The notes under the pieces were generated by a model, which was not told the origin of the DNA, did not search any database, and saw only the letters and a program-made list of their open reading frames with translations. From Phenylobacterium deserti (GTDB lineage: Bacteria > Pseudomonadota > Alphaproteobacteria > Caulobacterales > Caulobacteraceae), in NCBI RefSeq assembly GCF_003254705.1, contig NZ_QFYR01000003.1:186001-250000 (forward strand): 64,000 nucleotides of DNA, written 5' to 3'. Below are positions 24,545 through 33,080 of this stretch, piece by piece. Made by a program: the position numbers and the translations under genes. The first letter of the stretch is position 1. Every line of letters begins with the position of its first letter.

Positions 24545-25968
24545 TGGGGACGCTCCAGGCGAAGGCCGGCGAAGCCTGCGAGGGCGAAGGCGAGGGCGGC
24601 CCAGCCTGCCAGCACCAGGGCGTTCGCCCTCTGCCGGGTCCAGACTTCGCCAAGCGCCGCCGGCCGGGGCGCGAAGCGCAGGTGGCGGGTGAGGGCGCCG
24701 ACGTCGGCGAGATAGGGTCCGTCGGCCGGCGGCTTGTGCTGTGCCACGTCGGCGTTCAGCGTCTGGATGAGCCGGTAGCGGAAGGCTTCCGCCTGCTTCA
24801 GGAAGCGCAGGTGTGCGTCGAGGTCCGAGCGGGCGAAGGCCATGGAAAGGGGCCCGACAGCCAGCTCCGGCGCCGCCAAGGCGACCCAGCGCTGGACGCG
24901 GGCCTGGCCCTCATAGGCGTCGAACAGGCGGGCGTAGTGACGGTTGTAGGTCTGCGTCGAGTTGCGCTCGCCGAACGCAAGCGCAAGGCCGGCGAAGTTG
25001 ACGGGCAGGTCCTCTTCCCGGGTGACGCCGTAATGGCGAAGGGTTTCGGCCTTGAAGGCGGCAAGCCGCTTGTCGGCCGGGTCGTGGCCGTTGGCGCCGT
25101 TCTTGGCCTCTTCCGTAACCGCCTTTTCGAAGACGGGAGCGGCGGGGGTGGGATGGAGCTGCTCGGCCAAGGCCGGGACGAGGCGGGGCGCGGCCAGGGT
25201 GGACAAGGCCCAGAAGCAGAGCAGGGCGACGAGTGCGGCGCGCGCGGTGCGGAACGAGGCGGACGCCGCCAGGGTGAGGCCCACGAATACCGCCAGGTAC
25301 AGGAAGAAGGCCGCGCCCATCGCCAGCGCCGCAAGCATGTCCGCCGCGGCTGCGCCATTGGCCAACACAAGCGCCAGGCCGGCTGCGGTGAAGGCGGCGA
25401 CGAGGCCGAACGCCCAGGTCGAGAGAGCGAGTAGCTGTCCGCCCATCAAGGTGAAGGAGGACGCGCCGGCCGCCCGCTCCTGAGACAGCAGCTCGCGGGA
25501 GCGCTCCCCGGCGAAGGTCGAGAAGCCGGCGAGGATGATCATCAAGGGCGCGAGCACCTTCAGCGCCCAGGCCGCGCTGAACCCGCCGAACCGGGACAGG
25601 GCCGCGCCGCCTTCCACCGGCCGCTCGCGCGCTGGGTTCTGGGAGTGGCCCTCCAGCCGGACCGCGACGCCGAGGTGGTCCGAAAGGCCGGGATCCAGCG
25701 CGGCGAGCGGCGAGACCGGCGCGTAGACGTCCTGCCCGAAGTGGGCGGCGCCATGCGGGTTGGTCGGACCCTGGCTGCGCCAGACCTCCTGCGCTTCGGC
25801 CGCCGCGGCGCGCCGGTCAGCCTGGAGCTGGGCGTTGCGGGATTGGCCGACCGCGGCGCTGGCCAGCATGACGAGAGCAAGCAGACCCGTCAGCCAGGCC
25901 AGCCTGCGGTCACGAGACATCAGGCGCAGCTGCGTCGCGGCCACCGTCCAGACTCGAGGCGCAGACAT
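24541..25968 (-). CDS. ABC permease, DUF3526 type (first of a pair)
   Basis: 475 residues with the same architecture as the next gene: one N-terminal helix, a periplasmic loop, a central helix bundle (LKVLAPLMIILAGFSTFAGE, ERSRELLSQERAAG, a multi-helix Ala-rich stretch) and a long loop before the last helix. The motif GERSRELLSQER matches the cytoplasmic coupling segment seen in ABC-2 type permeases. The ATG shares one base with the receptor stop (TGATG), so receptor and permease are translationally linked. The two permeases probably form a heterodimer. Function by family: unknown transport; by context: metal acquisition. Confidence 0.8.
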   Translation of the reverse strand: MSAPRVWTVAATQLRLMSRDRRLAWLTGLLALVMLASAAVGQSRNAQLQADRRAAAAEAQEVWRSQGPTNPHGAAHFGQDVYAPVSPLAALDPGLSDHLGVAVRLEGHSQNPARERPVEGGAALSRFGGFSAAWALKVLAPLMIILAGFSTFAGERSRELLSQERAAGASSFTLMGGQLLALSTWAFGLVAAFTAAGLALVLANGAAAADMLAALAMGAAFFLYLAVFVGLTLAASASFRTARAALVALLCFWALSTLAAPRLVPALAEQLHPTPAAPVFEKAVTEEAKNGANGHDPADKRLAAFKAETLRHYGVTREEDLPVNFAGLALAFGERNSTQTYNRHYARLFDAYEGQARVQRWVALAAPELAVGPLSMAFARSDLDAHLRFLKQAEAFRYRLIQTLNADVAQHKPPADGPYLADVGALTRHLRFAPRPAALGEVWTRQRANALVLAGWAALAFALAGFAGLRLERPQ

Positions 25969-28199
25969 CAGAAGCGCGCCCGAAGGACGGCCGTACCGTT
26001 CCGCGGATCTCCGAAGGTGTTGTAGGTGTTCGGGCCGCCGACCCGCGCGTAGTAGACCTTGTCGAACAGGTTGTTGATGGACGCCGAGACGGACACCCGT
26101 GAGGTCAAGGCGTACCCGCCGTGCAGGCTGAGGAGGGCGTAGGGCTTCTGTTCGCGCAGGCCCGCGACGCCGCCGCCGACGAGGGTGCTCTGCGCCTGCA
26201 GACCGGCGGCGATCCAGGCCCGGTCCCAGCCTTGGGCCTTCGGCGTGTACTTGGCGAACGCCTTGACAGTGTGCTTCGGCTCCCAGGTGTCGAAGGCGGC
26301 GCCGACGAGACTGGCGTTGGAGTTCGCCAGGTGCTCGGTCTCAAGGAACGAGTAGCCGAAGGAGAGGTCGAGGCCGTCGAAAGGCCGGCCGTTGACCTCG
26401 AAGTCGGCGCCGCGAACCTCGACCTCCCCCAGTTGCAGGAAGAAGCCCGGGTTGGCGGTGTCGGCGAAGGACCGGTTCACGTCGCGGGTGCGGAAGATCG
26501 CCAGCGAGCCGACGAGACCATCGTCGAAGAAGCTGCCCTTGACGCCCGCCTCGACCTGCTTGCCGACGCGCGGGTCAAGCGGCGTGCCCGAGCCGCCGTC
26601 CCACTTCAGGGCGGTCTGCGGGATGAAGATGTCGGAGTAGCTGCCGTAGAGGTTGATGTTCGGACGCAGCTTGTAGACCAGCCCGCCGAAGGGCGTGACC
26701 ACGCCGCTCTCCTTGCCCTGGCTGGTGAAGTTCGTGGGCCGCGGGTTCGGCGCGATGTTGCGGAACTTGGACTCGAAGTCGCTGACCCGCGCGCCGAGCA
26801 CGAGTGTCAGACCGTCGATGATCTCGAAGCGGCCCTGGCCGTAGAAGCCGGTCTGTTCCGTCCGGGTGTGGCCGCCGTTGTTGTAGACGAAGTCCGGCCG
26901 GGGGACGGAGGCCGCCTCCGACAGGGGAATGCCTGATCCCGCCGGCGTGCCGGTGTAGGGCACGTTGCTGATGCCGCGGTTGATGTTCTCGTAGAGCTCG
27001 TAGCTGTAGCCGAGGGTCAGCTCGTGCTCGCGGCCGAGCAGCCGCAGCGGCCCTGAGGCGTAGAGATCGACGCCGGTGCGTTCGGTCGTACCGTCGTTGG
27101 TGCGACGGTTGTAGCTGGAGAACCGGTTCGTGATCGGGTTCAGGCCGATCCCGGGGGTCGGATAGCCGTCCGTGAAGATCTTGCGCTGATCGCGATAGAC
27201 GGCCTTGGACCGCAGCACCCAGCCGTTTGCCATCTGGTGGCGCAGGTCGGCGGCGTACTCCAGGGTCTCGTAAACGTTAAGGTTCCAGTCAGGGTACTGG
27301 TTGGTCGACCGGGACGTCGGGATGAACTGGTTGTGCAGCGGGTGGCCGGGAAGGAAGTAGTTGGCCAGCCCCATGCTCATCGCATCGCCCTGGTCGTCCT
27401 GGTAGGTGACCATGGCCGAGGCGGTGGTGCGATCGGTGATGTCGAAGTCGGCCACCCCGTAGGCGACGGTCTTCTCCTCGTGCGAGCGGTCGGTGAAGAA
27501 GTCCCGCTGCAGGTAAGAGCCCGCCAAACGCCCGCGCAGTCGCCCGTCCAACGCCAGGGGGCCGCCGACGTCGCCCTCCACCCGATAGTTGTTCCACGTG
27601 CCGACCGAAGCGAGGATGGAGCCGCCGAACGCCTTGGGCGCGCGCTTGCGGACGAAGTTGGCCGTGCCGCTGGGCTGGCCGGAGCCCTTGAAGATGCCGG
27701 CGGGACCCCGCAGCACTTCGATCTGCTCATAGACGACGAGGTCGAATTCCTGCGCCTGGCCGCTGTTCCAGGCCGGGATGCCGTCATACGAGACGTCCAG
27801 CAGGTAGCCGCGGGAGCGGATCTGCCCGATCAGCCCGTCCCAGGTGGTGACATAGACGCCCGGCGTCTGGGCCAGGGCGTCGACCATGGTGACCAGGTTC
27901 TGGTCCTCGATACGCTGGCGGGTGATGACGCTGACGGTGTTCGGCACGTCGAGGATCGACACCGGCTCCTTGCCGCCGATGGTGACCTGGTTGGGCGCAT
28001 AGCTGCCGCGGGCGCCGACCACCGTCACGGAGCTTACCGAGGCGGTCGTCTGCTCGACGGCAGTCTCAGCCCAGGCGCTTGCTGGCAGGAGGCTCGCTGC
28101 GATGAGCGGAGCGGCGCCCAACGCGCTCCGCACCAGGCGTGCATCGCTCGGTTTCCTGAAGCCCTTCCGAGCCAGCCACAAATCGCACCACGCAGCCAT
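25968..28199 (-). CDS. TonB-dependent siderophore-type receptor, probably zinc-regulated
   Basis: 743 residues from ATG 28199, with GGGGCG upstream. A long basic N-region precedes the signal (LIAASLLPASAWA). The plug carries KEPVSILDVPNTVSVIT, the siderophore-receptor mark, and LRGPAGIFKGSGQPSGTANFVRK (quoted here in parts: LRGPAGIFKG, QPSGTANFV). The barrel ends in GTAVLRARF. By family it would be called a ferric-siderophore receptor. However, the palindrome 41-57 bp upstream of the ATG matches the Zur box rather than a Fur box, and the downstream genes are ABC permeases and an ATPase, so a zinc-chelate receptor is at least as likely. In Caulobacter, Zur is known to control TBDRs and an ABC system. 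Confidence 0.85.
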   Translation of the reverse strand: MAAWCDLWLARKGFRKPSDARLVRSALGAAPLIAASLLPASAWAETAVEQTTASVSSVTVVGARGSYAPNQVTIGGKEPVSILDVPNTVSVITRQRIEDQNLVTMVDALAQTPGVYVTTWDGLIGQIRSRGYLLDVSYDGIPAWNSGQAQEFDLVVYEQIEVLRGPAGIFKGSGQPSGTANFVRKRAPKAFGGSILASVGTWNNYRVEGDVGGPLALDGRLRGRLAGSYLQRDFFTDRSHEEKTVAYGVADFDITDRTTASAMVTYQDDQGDAMSMGLANYFLPGHPLHNQFIPTSRSTNQYPDWNLNVYETLEYAADLRHQMANGWVLRSKAVYRDQRKIFTDGYPTPGIGLNPITNRFSSYNRRTNDGTTERTGVDLYASGPLRLLGREHELTLGYSYELYENINRGISNVPYTGTPAGSGIPLSEAASVPRPDFVYNNGGHTRTEQTGFYGQGRFEIIDGLTLVLGARVSDFESKFRNIAPNPRPTNFTSQGKESGVVTPFGGLVYKLRPNINLYGSYSDIFIPQTALKWDGGSGTPLDPRVGKQVEAGVKGSFFDDGLVGSLAIFRTRDVNRSFADTANPGFFLQLGEVEVRGADFEVNGRPFDGLDLSFGYSFLETEHLANSNASLVGAAFDTWEPKHTVKAFAKYTPKAQGWDRAWIAAGLQAQSTLVGGGVAGLREQKPYALLSLHGGYALTSRVSVSASINNLFDKVYYARVGGPNTYNTFGDPRNGTAVLRARF

Positions 28200-28239
28200 A
28201 GCGAACGCCCCATCTGAGTTCCTACAGCGCCGCTATGCA

Positions 28240-28256
28240 ATGTTATATCATAACAT
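28240..28256. promoter_or_regulatory. Predicted Zur box
   Basis: ATGTTATATCATAACAT has 7-bp perfect arms around ATC, extended by TGC/GCA with one bulged base. It agrees with the proteobacterial Zur core ATGTTATANTATAACAT at 15 of 16 defined positions. It lies 41-57 bp upstream of the receptor ATG, in an AT-rich patch inside GC-rich DNA, where a repressor would block the promoter. The divergent TBDR at 28422 begins 166 bp away on the other side. Confidence 0.75.
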
Positions 28257-28421
28257 GCAACGGGCGATTGCGCCTTGGACGCGCAGTCGGAAGGGGGAGT
28301 GCTGATCCGACGACGCTGTGCGGTCTCGCTGTCTTGAAACCGCCACGCGTGCGTCGCGCATCCTTTGCGCACGGCCTCTAAGGCGCGCCCAAGCCGCACA
28401 TCGGCTGGGGGAGTTAGCCTG

Positions 28422-30926
28422 ATGAGAACGAAGCTTTTCGCCGCGTCGGCGGTCGCCGCCTTGCTGCTGTCGCAACCCGCCTTGGCTCAGGCGTCTGACG
28501 CCACCGACATACAGGAGGTCATCGTCACGGCGCGAGCGGGCACCGAAGCTCAGCGCAAGGTCGAAGCCAGCTACGCGATCACCACTGTGTCCGAGGAGCG
28601 CCTGCGGCTGCAGTCGCCCGTCAGCGTGGCGGAAGTTCTGCGCAACGTCCCTGGCTTCTGGGTGGAAGCGTCAGGCGGCGTCGGCGGCGCCAACATCCGC
28701 GCTCGTGGCATTCCTATCGAGGGCTATGCCGCCGTGGGCCTGCAGGAAGACGGCCTGCCGGTGCAGCATGACGGCGGCCTGGGCTTTTTGAACAGCGACT
28801 TTTCCTTCCGAATGGACGAGACGGTTCAGCGGGTAGAGGTGGTGCGCGGCGGCCCGTCATCGATCTTCGCCAGCTATGCGCCGGCTGGCGTCGTCAACTT
28901 CATCACTCGCAAGCCGGGCGACAGCTTCGAGGGCGTCGCCAAGGCCGAAGTGGGCGACTACGGCCTCTATCGGGGCGACCTGTGGCTGGGAGGGCCGGTG
29001 GCCGGCTTCCGCGTCGGGCTCGGCGGCTTCTACAGAGAGGATGACGGGGTGCGGAACCCCGGCTGGACCGGCAACAAGGGGGGGCAGGTCCGTTTCTCGA
29101 TTGGCCGCGACTTCCAGCACGGTTCGCTCGATTTCAATGTGAAGCACACAGACGACAACAACATCTTCTACCTGGCGGTCCCGCTGACGTTCGACAGCAA
29201 CGGCGACACGGCGGAGATCCCTGGCTTCAACGCCAACTACGGCACGCTCGCGGGCCCCGAGACGGCGCGGGTGGCCCTGCGCACCAACCGCGGCACGCGC
29301 GAGTTCGACCAGACCCGCGGCTCGGACCTGCAGTTGACGCAGTACACCCTCACGGGGCGCCTGGACTTGGGCGGCTGGCGACTGACAAACGGCCTGCGTT
29401 TCCGGACCAGCGATCTCGTCCGCACCGGCTTCTACCCAAACACCCCGGCCTCCGCCGCTTCGCGCATCAGCCAGGACGTCGCCCGGGTGGCAGGCGGCGT
29501 CTCCGGCCGGCTCACCTATCTGAACGGCGGGGCGGCCTTCGATGTGGCCAACCAGAACGGTACGGGGCTCGTTATGGACGCCTTCCTGCGCGAGCAGGAC
29601 ATCACCCTCGACGAGTGGGTCGATGACCTGCGCATCCAGCGCCGGTTCGACGTGGGTTCGCAGTCGCATGACGTTGCATTTGGAGTGTACTTCGCCCGCG
29701 ACGAAGAAACCTTCTATCAGCAGGGCGCGGCGGTGCTGACAGACGTGCGTGAAAACGCACGCCTGCTGACGCTGCAGGTTCTGAACGCCTCTGGCCAGGT
29801 GATCGCCACCACCACCGAGAACGGCGTGTCGCGCTACGGCAGCCAGTTCAACAACGCCGAGGGCGAGTCCCAGACCTGGGCCCTATATGCCTCCGACGAG
29901 TGGCGGATCACGGACGAGCTGCGCATTGATCTCGGCGCCCGTTGGGAGCGGATCGAGATGAGCGGCCGCAACGAGCGGAGTTCGACCATCAACCTCGGCC
30001 AGAGCGCCTCTCTGGCTGATGATCAGGCAATCAGCGGCGCCGGCGTTTACGATGCGCTGGATCGCGAGTTCGACGGCTGGGCTGCCACCGTTGGCGTCAA
30101 CTACCAGTTCCAGCCGGACGTGGGCGCCTTCGCCCGCTACACCCGCGCCTTCCGGCTTCCTTCGTTGGGCGACTTCATCACGAACCCGACGAACACCGCG
30201 CCGCGCACGCAGCAATTCGACCTCGCGGAAGCGGGCTTCAAGGTCAGCAAGCCGGCGTTCGACTTCTACGCCACCGCCTTCTACAGCGGCTTCGACAGTC
30301 AGGGCTTCACGGAGACCCGCTTCGATCAGGCGACCAACAGCTTCGTCAGCCGAACCGAGTTCGCAGCGACGCGTGCTTGGGGCTTGGAGCTCGAGGGGCA
30401 GGCGCGCCCGACGAGCTGGTTCGATCTGGGCTTCAACGCCACGCTTCAGGATCCGCGGCTGGGCGACTTCATCTTCAACGAGCGTGTAGCCCGGGTGGGC
30501 GGCGCCTGCCCGCTGCCGAGCGACACACCGACCGCGGTCGGCGACTGCCTGCGCTCGCGCGACTTCAGCAACAATTTGCTGATCCGCACGCCCAAGGTCA
30601 GCACCCGCATCCGTCCGGCCGTGAACCTGCTGGACGGCCGTCTGCGGCTGGAAGCCGAATGGCAGTGGTACGGCAAGCGTTACTCGGACCTGGCGAACAC
30701 CACAGTGATCCCGGAGTATCAGCTGATCAACGCGCAGGTGCGCTACAACATCAGCGAGAGCTTGGCCGCCTACGCTTACGGCACGAACCTCACCAACGAA
30801 ATCGGTCTGACCGAAGGCAATCCGCGAGCCGGCCAGTTCGTCTCGGGGGAGGCGGGGGCGCGCTACTACCTGGCCCGGCCGGAGCTGGGGCGAACCTTCC
30901 GCGCCGCGCTCCTGTACCGTTTCTGA
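28422..30926 (+). CDS. TonB-dependent receptor paired with a PHP metallohydrolase
   Basis: 834 residues from ATG 28422, with GGGGAG upstream; the ATG gives a clean signal peptide (SAVAALLLSQPALAQ). A TonB-box-like EVIVTARAG is followed by the plug (VLRNVPGFWVEASGGVGGANIRARG in parts: NVPGFWVEA, GANIRARG; then VVRGGPSSIFASYAPAG). The barrel ends in FRAALLYRF. The stop overlaps the ATG of the PHP enzyme (TGATG), so the two are co-translated. TBDRs in such pairs usually import the substrate or product of the partner enzyme. The ligand is unknown. It is divergent from the Zur-box operon but has no such box close to its own start. Confidence 0.88.
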   Translation: MRTKLFAASAVAALLLSQPALAQASDATDIQEVIVTARAGTEAQRKVEASYAITTVSEERLRLQSPVSVAEVLRNVPGFWVEASGGVGGANIRARGIPIEGYAAVGLQEDGLPVQHDGGLGFLNSDFSFRMDETVQRVEVVRGGPSSIFASYAPAGVVNFITRKPGDSFEGVAKAEVGDYGLYRGDLWLGGPVAGFRVGLGGFYREDDGVRNPGWTGNKGGQVRFSIGRDFQHGSLDFNVKHTDDNNIFYLAVPLTFDSNGDTAEIPGFNANYGTLAGPETARVALRTNRGTREFDQTRGSDLQLTQYTLTGRLDLGGWRLTNGLRFRTSDLVRTGFYPNTPASAASRISQDVARVAGGVSGRLTYLNGGAAFDVANQNGTGLVMDAFLREQDITLDEWVDDLRIQRRFDVGSQSHDVAFGVYFARDEETFYQQGAAVLTDVRENARLLTLQVLNASGQVIATTTENGVSRYGSQFNNAEGESQTWALYASDEWRITDELRIDLGARWERIEMSGRNERSSTINLGQSASLADDQAISGAGVYDALDREFDGWAATVGVNYQFQPDVGAFARYTRAFRLPSLGDFITNPTNTAPRTQQFDLAEAGFKVSKPAFDFYATAFYSGFDSQGFTETRFDQATNSFVSRTEFAATRAWGLELEGQARPTSWFDLGFNATLQDPRLGDFIFNERVARVGGACPLPSDTPTAVGDCLRSRDFSNNLLIRTPKVSTRIRPAVNLLDGRLRLEAEWQWYGKRYSDLANTTVIPEYQLINAQVRYNISESLAAYAYGTNLTNEIGLTEGNPRAGQFVSGEAGARYYLARPELGRTFRAALLYRF

Positions 30927-32443
30927 TGCGCTTGGCGCGCAAGGCGGTCCTCCGCGGCGCGGCGGCCCTGGCCGTCGCTCTCGCTGTCCAGCCGGCGGTA
31001 GGCGAGGAGCTGACGCTCGTCGGTGCGATCACTGGCCCTGATCACCAGACGTACCGCGAACTGGCCTTCGACGTGCCACCGGGGGTGCGCCGCCTGACCG
31101 TCGCATTCGAGTACGACGGCAAGGCGGAGCGTTCCGTGATCGACCTCGGCCTGCGGGACCCCCGCGGGTTCCGCGGCTGGAGCGGTGGGTCGAAAGCTGG
31201 ATTCGTGGTGTCGGAGACCGACGCCACGCCCGGCTACCTGCCGGGTCCACTGCCGGCGGGCCGGTGGGCGCTGCTTCTAGGCGTTCCAAACATCCGCAGC
31301 GGCGTGCGGGCGGGTTACACCGCTAAGATCAACCTTGAGCGCGACGAGCGGTTCAGCGGCTTCGCCACCCAGCCGCTTAAGGGTGGCCCAGGCTGGTATC
31401 GGGGCGATCTGCACCTGCACACCGGCCATAGCGACGCCTTCTGCCCTGCGCAATCAGGTGTGCGGGCGCCTTGCCCCACGTTCCGGACGCTGGAGGCAGC
31501 CCGGGCGCGCGGGTTGGATTTCGTCGCGGTGACAGACCACAACACGACCAGCCAAGCTCAGGATCTGAGGGCGCTGTCGGCGGCCTACGACCAGTTGCTG
31601 GTGATCCCAGGGCGCGAGGTGACCACCTTCTTCGGCCACGCCAACGTGTTCGGGCCGACCGCCGAGATCGATTTCCAGCTCGGCTCCTCACGGGCGCCCG
31701 GGTTGGACCCGATCCTCGATCAGGTTGAGCGGGCAGGCGGCCTGTTCTCCATCAACCATCCCGGCCTGCCGTCAGGCGAGGCCTGCATGGGTTGCGGCTG
31801 GAGCGTCCCGGACACGGACTACCGCCGCGTCCAGGCCATCGAGGTGCTGAACGGCGGCGTCCTTTCGCAGTTTAAGGGCGACGACCGACCGCTGTCGGGC
31901 GTACCCTTTTGGGAGTCCCGGCTGAACGAAGGACTGCGGATCACCGCGATCGGCGGCTCGGACAACCACGACGCTACGCTCGCTTCAGACCAACCCTCCG
32001 CCGTCGGGTATCCGACGACGGTGGTGAGGGCGCGCGAGCTATCTCAGGCGGCCATCCTGGACGGTCTCCGGGCCGGACACGTCTTCATCGACGCAGCGGG
32101 AAGCGGAAGCCGCTGGATGGACATGCAAGCCTCATCGGACGGACGAACGGCGGAGATGGGCGACACGCTGCTCGTCAAGCCCGGCCATCGGGTGCGCCTC
32201 GACGTAAGACTCCGCGGTGTCGCGGGCGGGACCTTGAGTCTTGCCGGATCAACCCCCGTCGTCTTGCCGACCGAATGCCGGACTGTGGCGTCCGATGACA
32301 CGGCCTGCACGCTTGAGCTCACGCTCCCGCCCGGTCGGCGGTGGCTACGCGCCGAGGTGCGGGGACCGGACGGCCGGCTTTGGCTGTTCGGGAATCCCGT
32401 CTACTTGGCGGGCGACAACGCGGGTGCTGGACGGGGACGATGA
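30926..32443 (+). CDS. Exported PHP-domain metallohydrolase, CehA/McbA-like
   Basis: 505 residues. A signal peptide (AALAVALAVQPAVGE) is followed by an N-terminal beta domain to about residue 145 and then a PHP domain with its metal-binding motifs: GDLHLHTGHSD, VAVTDHNT, GREVTTFFGHANVFG, INHPG and GGSDNHD. A C-terminal beta domain follows. The family contains CehA carbaryl hydrolase, McbA and phosphoesterases, all of which use two or three metal ions. Two CxxC-like cysteines (CMGCGW) and a C...C pair may form disulfides in the periplasm. Start codon and TBDR stop share bases, so it works with that receptor, perhaps releasing a small molecule for import. The ester or phosphoester substrate is not known. 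Confidence 0.8.
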   Translation: MRLARKAVLRGAAALAVALAVQPAVGEELTLVGAITGPDHQTYRELAFDVPPGVRRLTVAFEYDGKAERSVIDLGLRDPRGFRGWSGGSKAGFVVSETDATPGYLPGPLPAGRWALLLGVPNIRSGVRAGYTAKINLERDERFSGFATQPLKGGPGWYRGDLHLHTGHSDAFCPAQSGVRAPCPTFRTLEAARARGLDFVAVTDHNTTSQAQDLRALSAAYDQLLVIPGREVTTFFGHANVFGPTAEIDFQLGSSRAPGLDPILDQVERAGGLFSINHPGLPSGEACMGCGWSVPDTDYRRVQAIEVLNGGVLSQFKGDDRPLSGVPFWESRLNEGLRITAIGGSDNHDATLASDQPSAVGYPTTVVRARELSQAAILDGLRAGHVFIDAAGSGSRWMDMQASSDGRTAEMGDTLLVKPGHRVRLDVRLRGVAGGTLSLAGSTPVVLPTECRTVASDDTACTLELTLPPGRRWLRAEVRGPDGRLWLFGNPVYLAGDNAGAGRGR

Positions 32444-32956
32444 ACTCGCGCGTCAGTACGGTGATGTCGCTGACTCCAAAAGCTGTGACCGACACTGCGT
32501 GGGAATGCTGACTCTTTACTCGAGCAGTCGATCGCAACGAGCGGCAGACCCGACGCGACCTTTGTCGCCAAGCTGCAGGCTGGATCCTGCAGGCAGAGGA
32601 CCTCGTGACCCTCGAACGGGGCAAGTACGTCATCGATGAGCTGAACTGCGACCTGGACAGGACCGTGGCGACTTCCACGCAGAGCGCGCTGCGGGATCAC
32701 AGGGGGGGGGCGCTGTCCGCTAGGCCGGTCAGCTGAGCCTGTAGGCTCTGCCAAATGGATAAGCGCGTTTGCGGCCTGTTCCGGCTCTGCCACCGATCCG
32801 CTTCCCGGATGTCCTCTCGACATCGACGACCGGAAAGCCGCCGAGGCCGAGCGTAACCGCGTCGTCCGGATGCTGGAGAACGGGTGACGGCGGACAACTC
32901 CGGTCCTGCGGGGGTGAAAGCGAACGCCCGCTCCTGGCGTGGAGCGGGCGCGCGCC
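32444..32956. other. Gene-poor gap with short open frames and a G9 tract
   Basis: No recognisable gene. Two short forward frames look faintly coding: one from about 32605 (VTLERGKYVIDELN) to a stop near 32734, and one ending at 32887 (DIDDRKAAEAERNRVVRMLENG in parts: DIDDRKAAEAERNR). A run of nine G at 32702-32710 lies where they would join. They may be fragments of a decayed gene. I see no terminator after the PHP gene. Confidence 0.25.
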
Positions 32957-33080
32957 CTACTCGGCCGCAACGGCGACGGCCGTTCGCCGGTGGGACATCG
33001 TCAGGACCAGCAGCAGGCCCAGGCCCGACGCCGCGGCGCCGGCCAGCGCGACTGCAGGATAGCCCAGCCCGCTGGCGATC
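32936..33080. repeat. Source copy of a 145-bp duplicated segment (MFS gene 3' end)
   Basis: This segment covers the last 41 codons of the MFS gene at 32957 and 21 bp beyond its stop. A decayed copy with four substitutions and a 2-bp deletion is found in the same orientation at 44845-44987. Confidence 0.85.

Noticed and set aside
32702..32710. G9 tract as a phase-variation switch
   Set aside because: It lies between two short, unrecognised frames with no start signals; no gene identity supports contingency switching.
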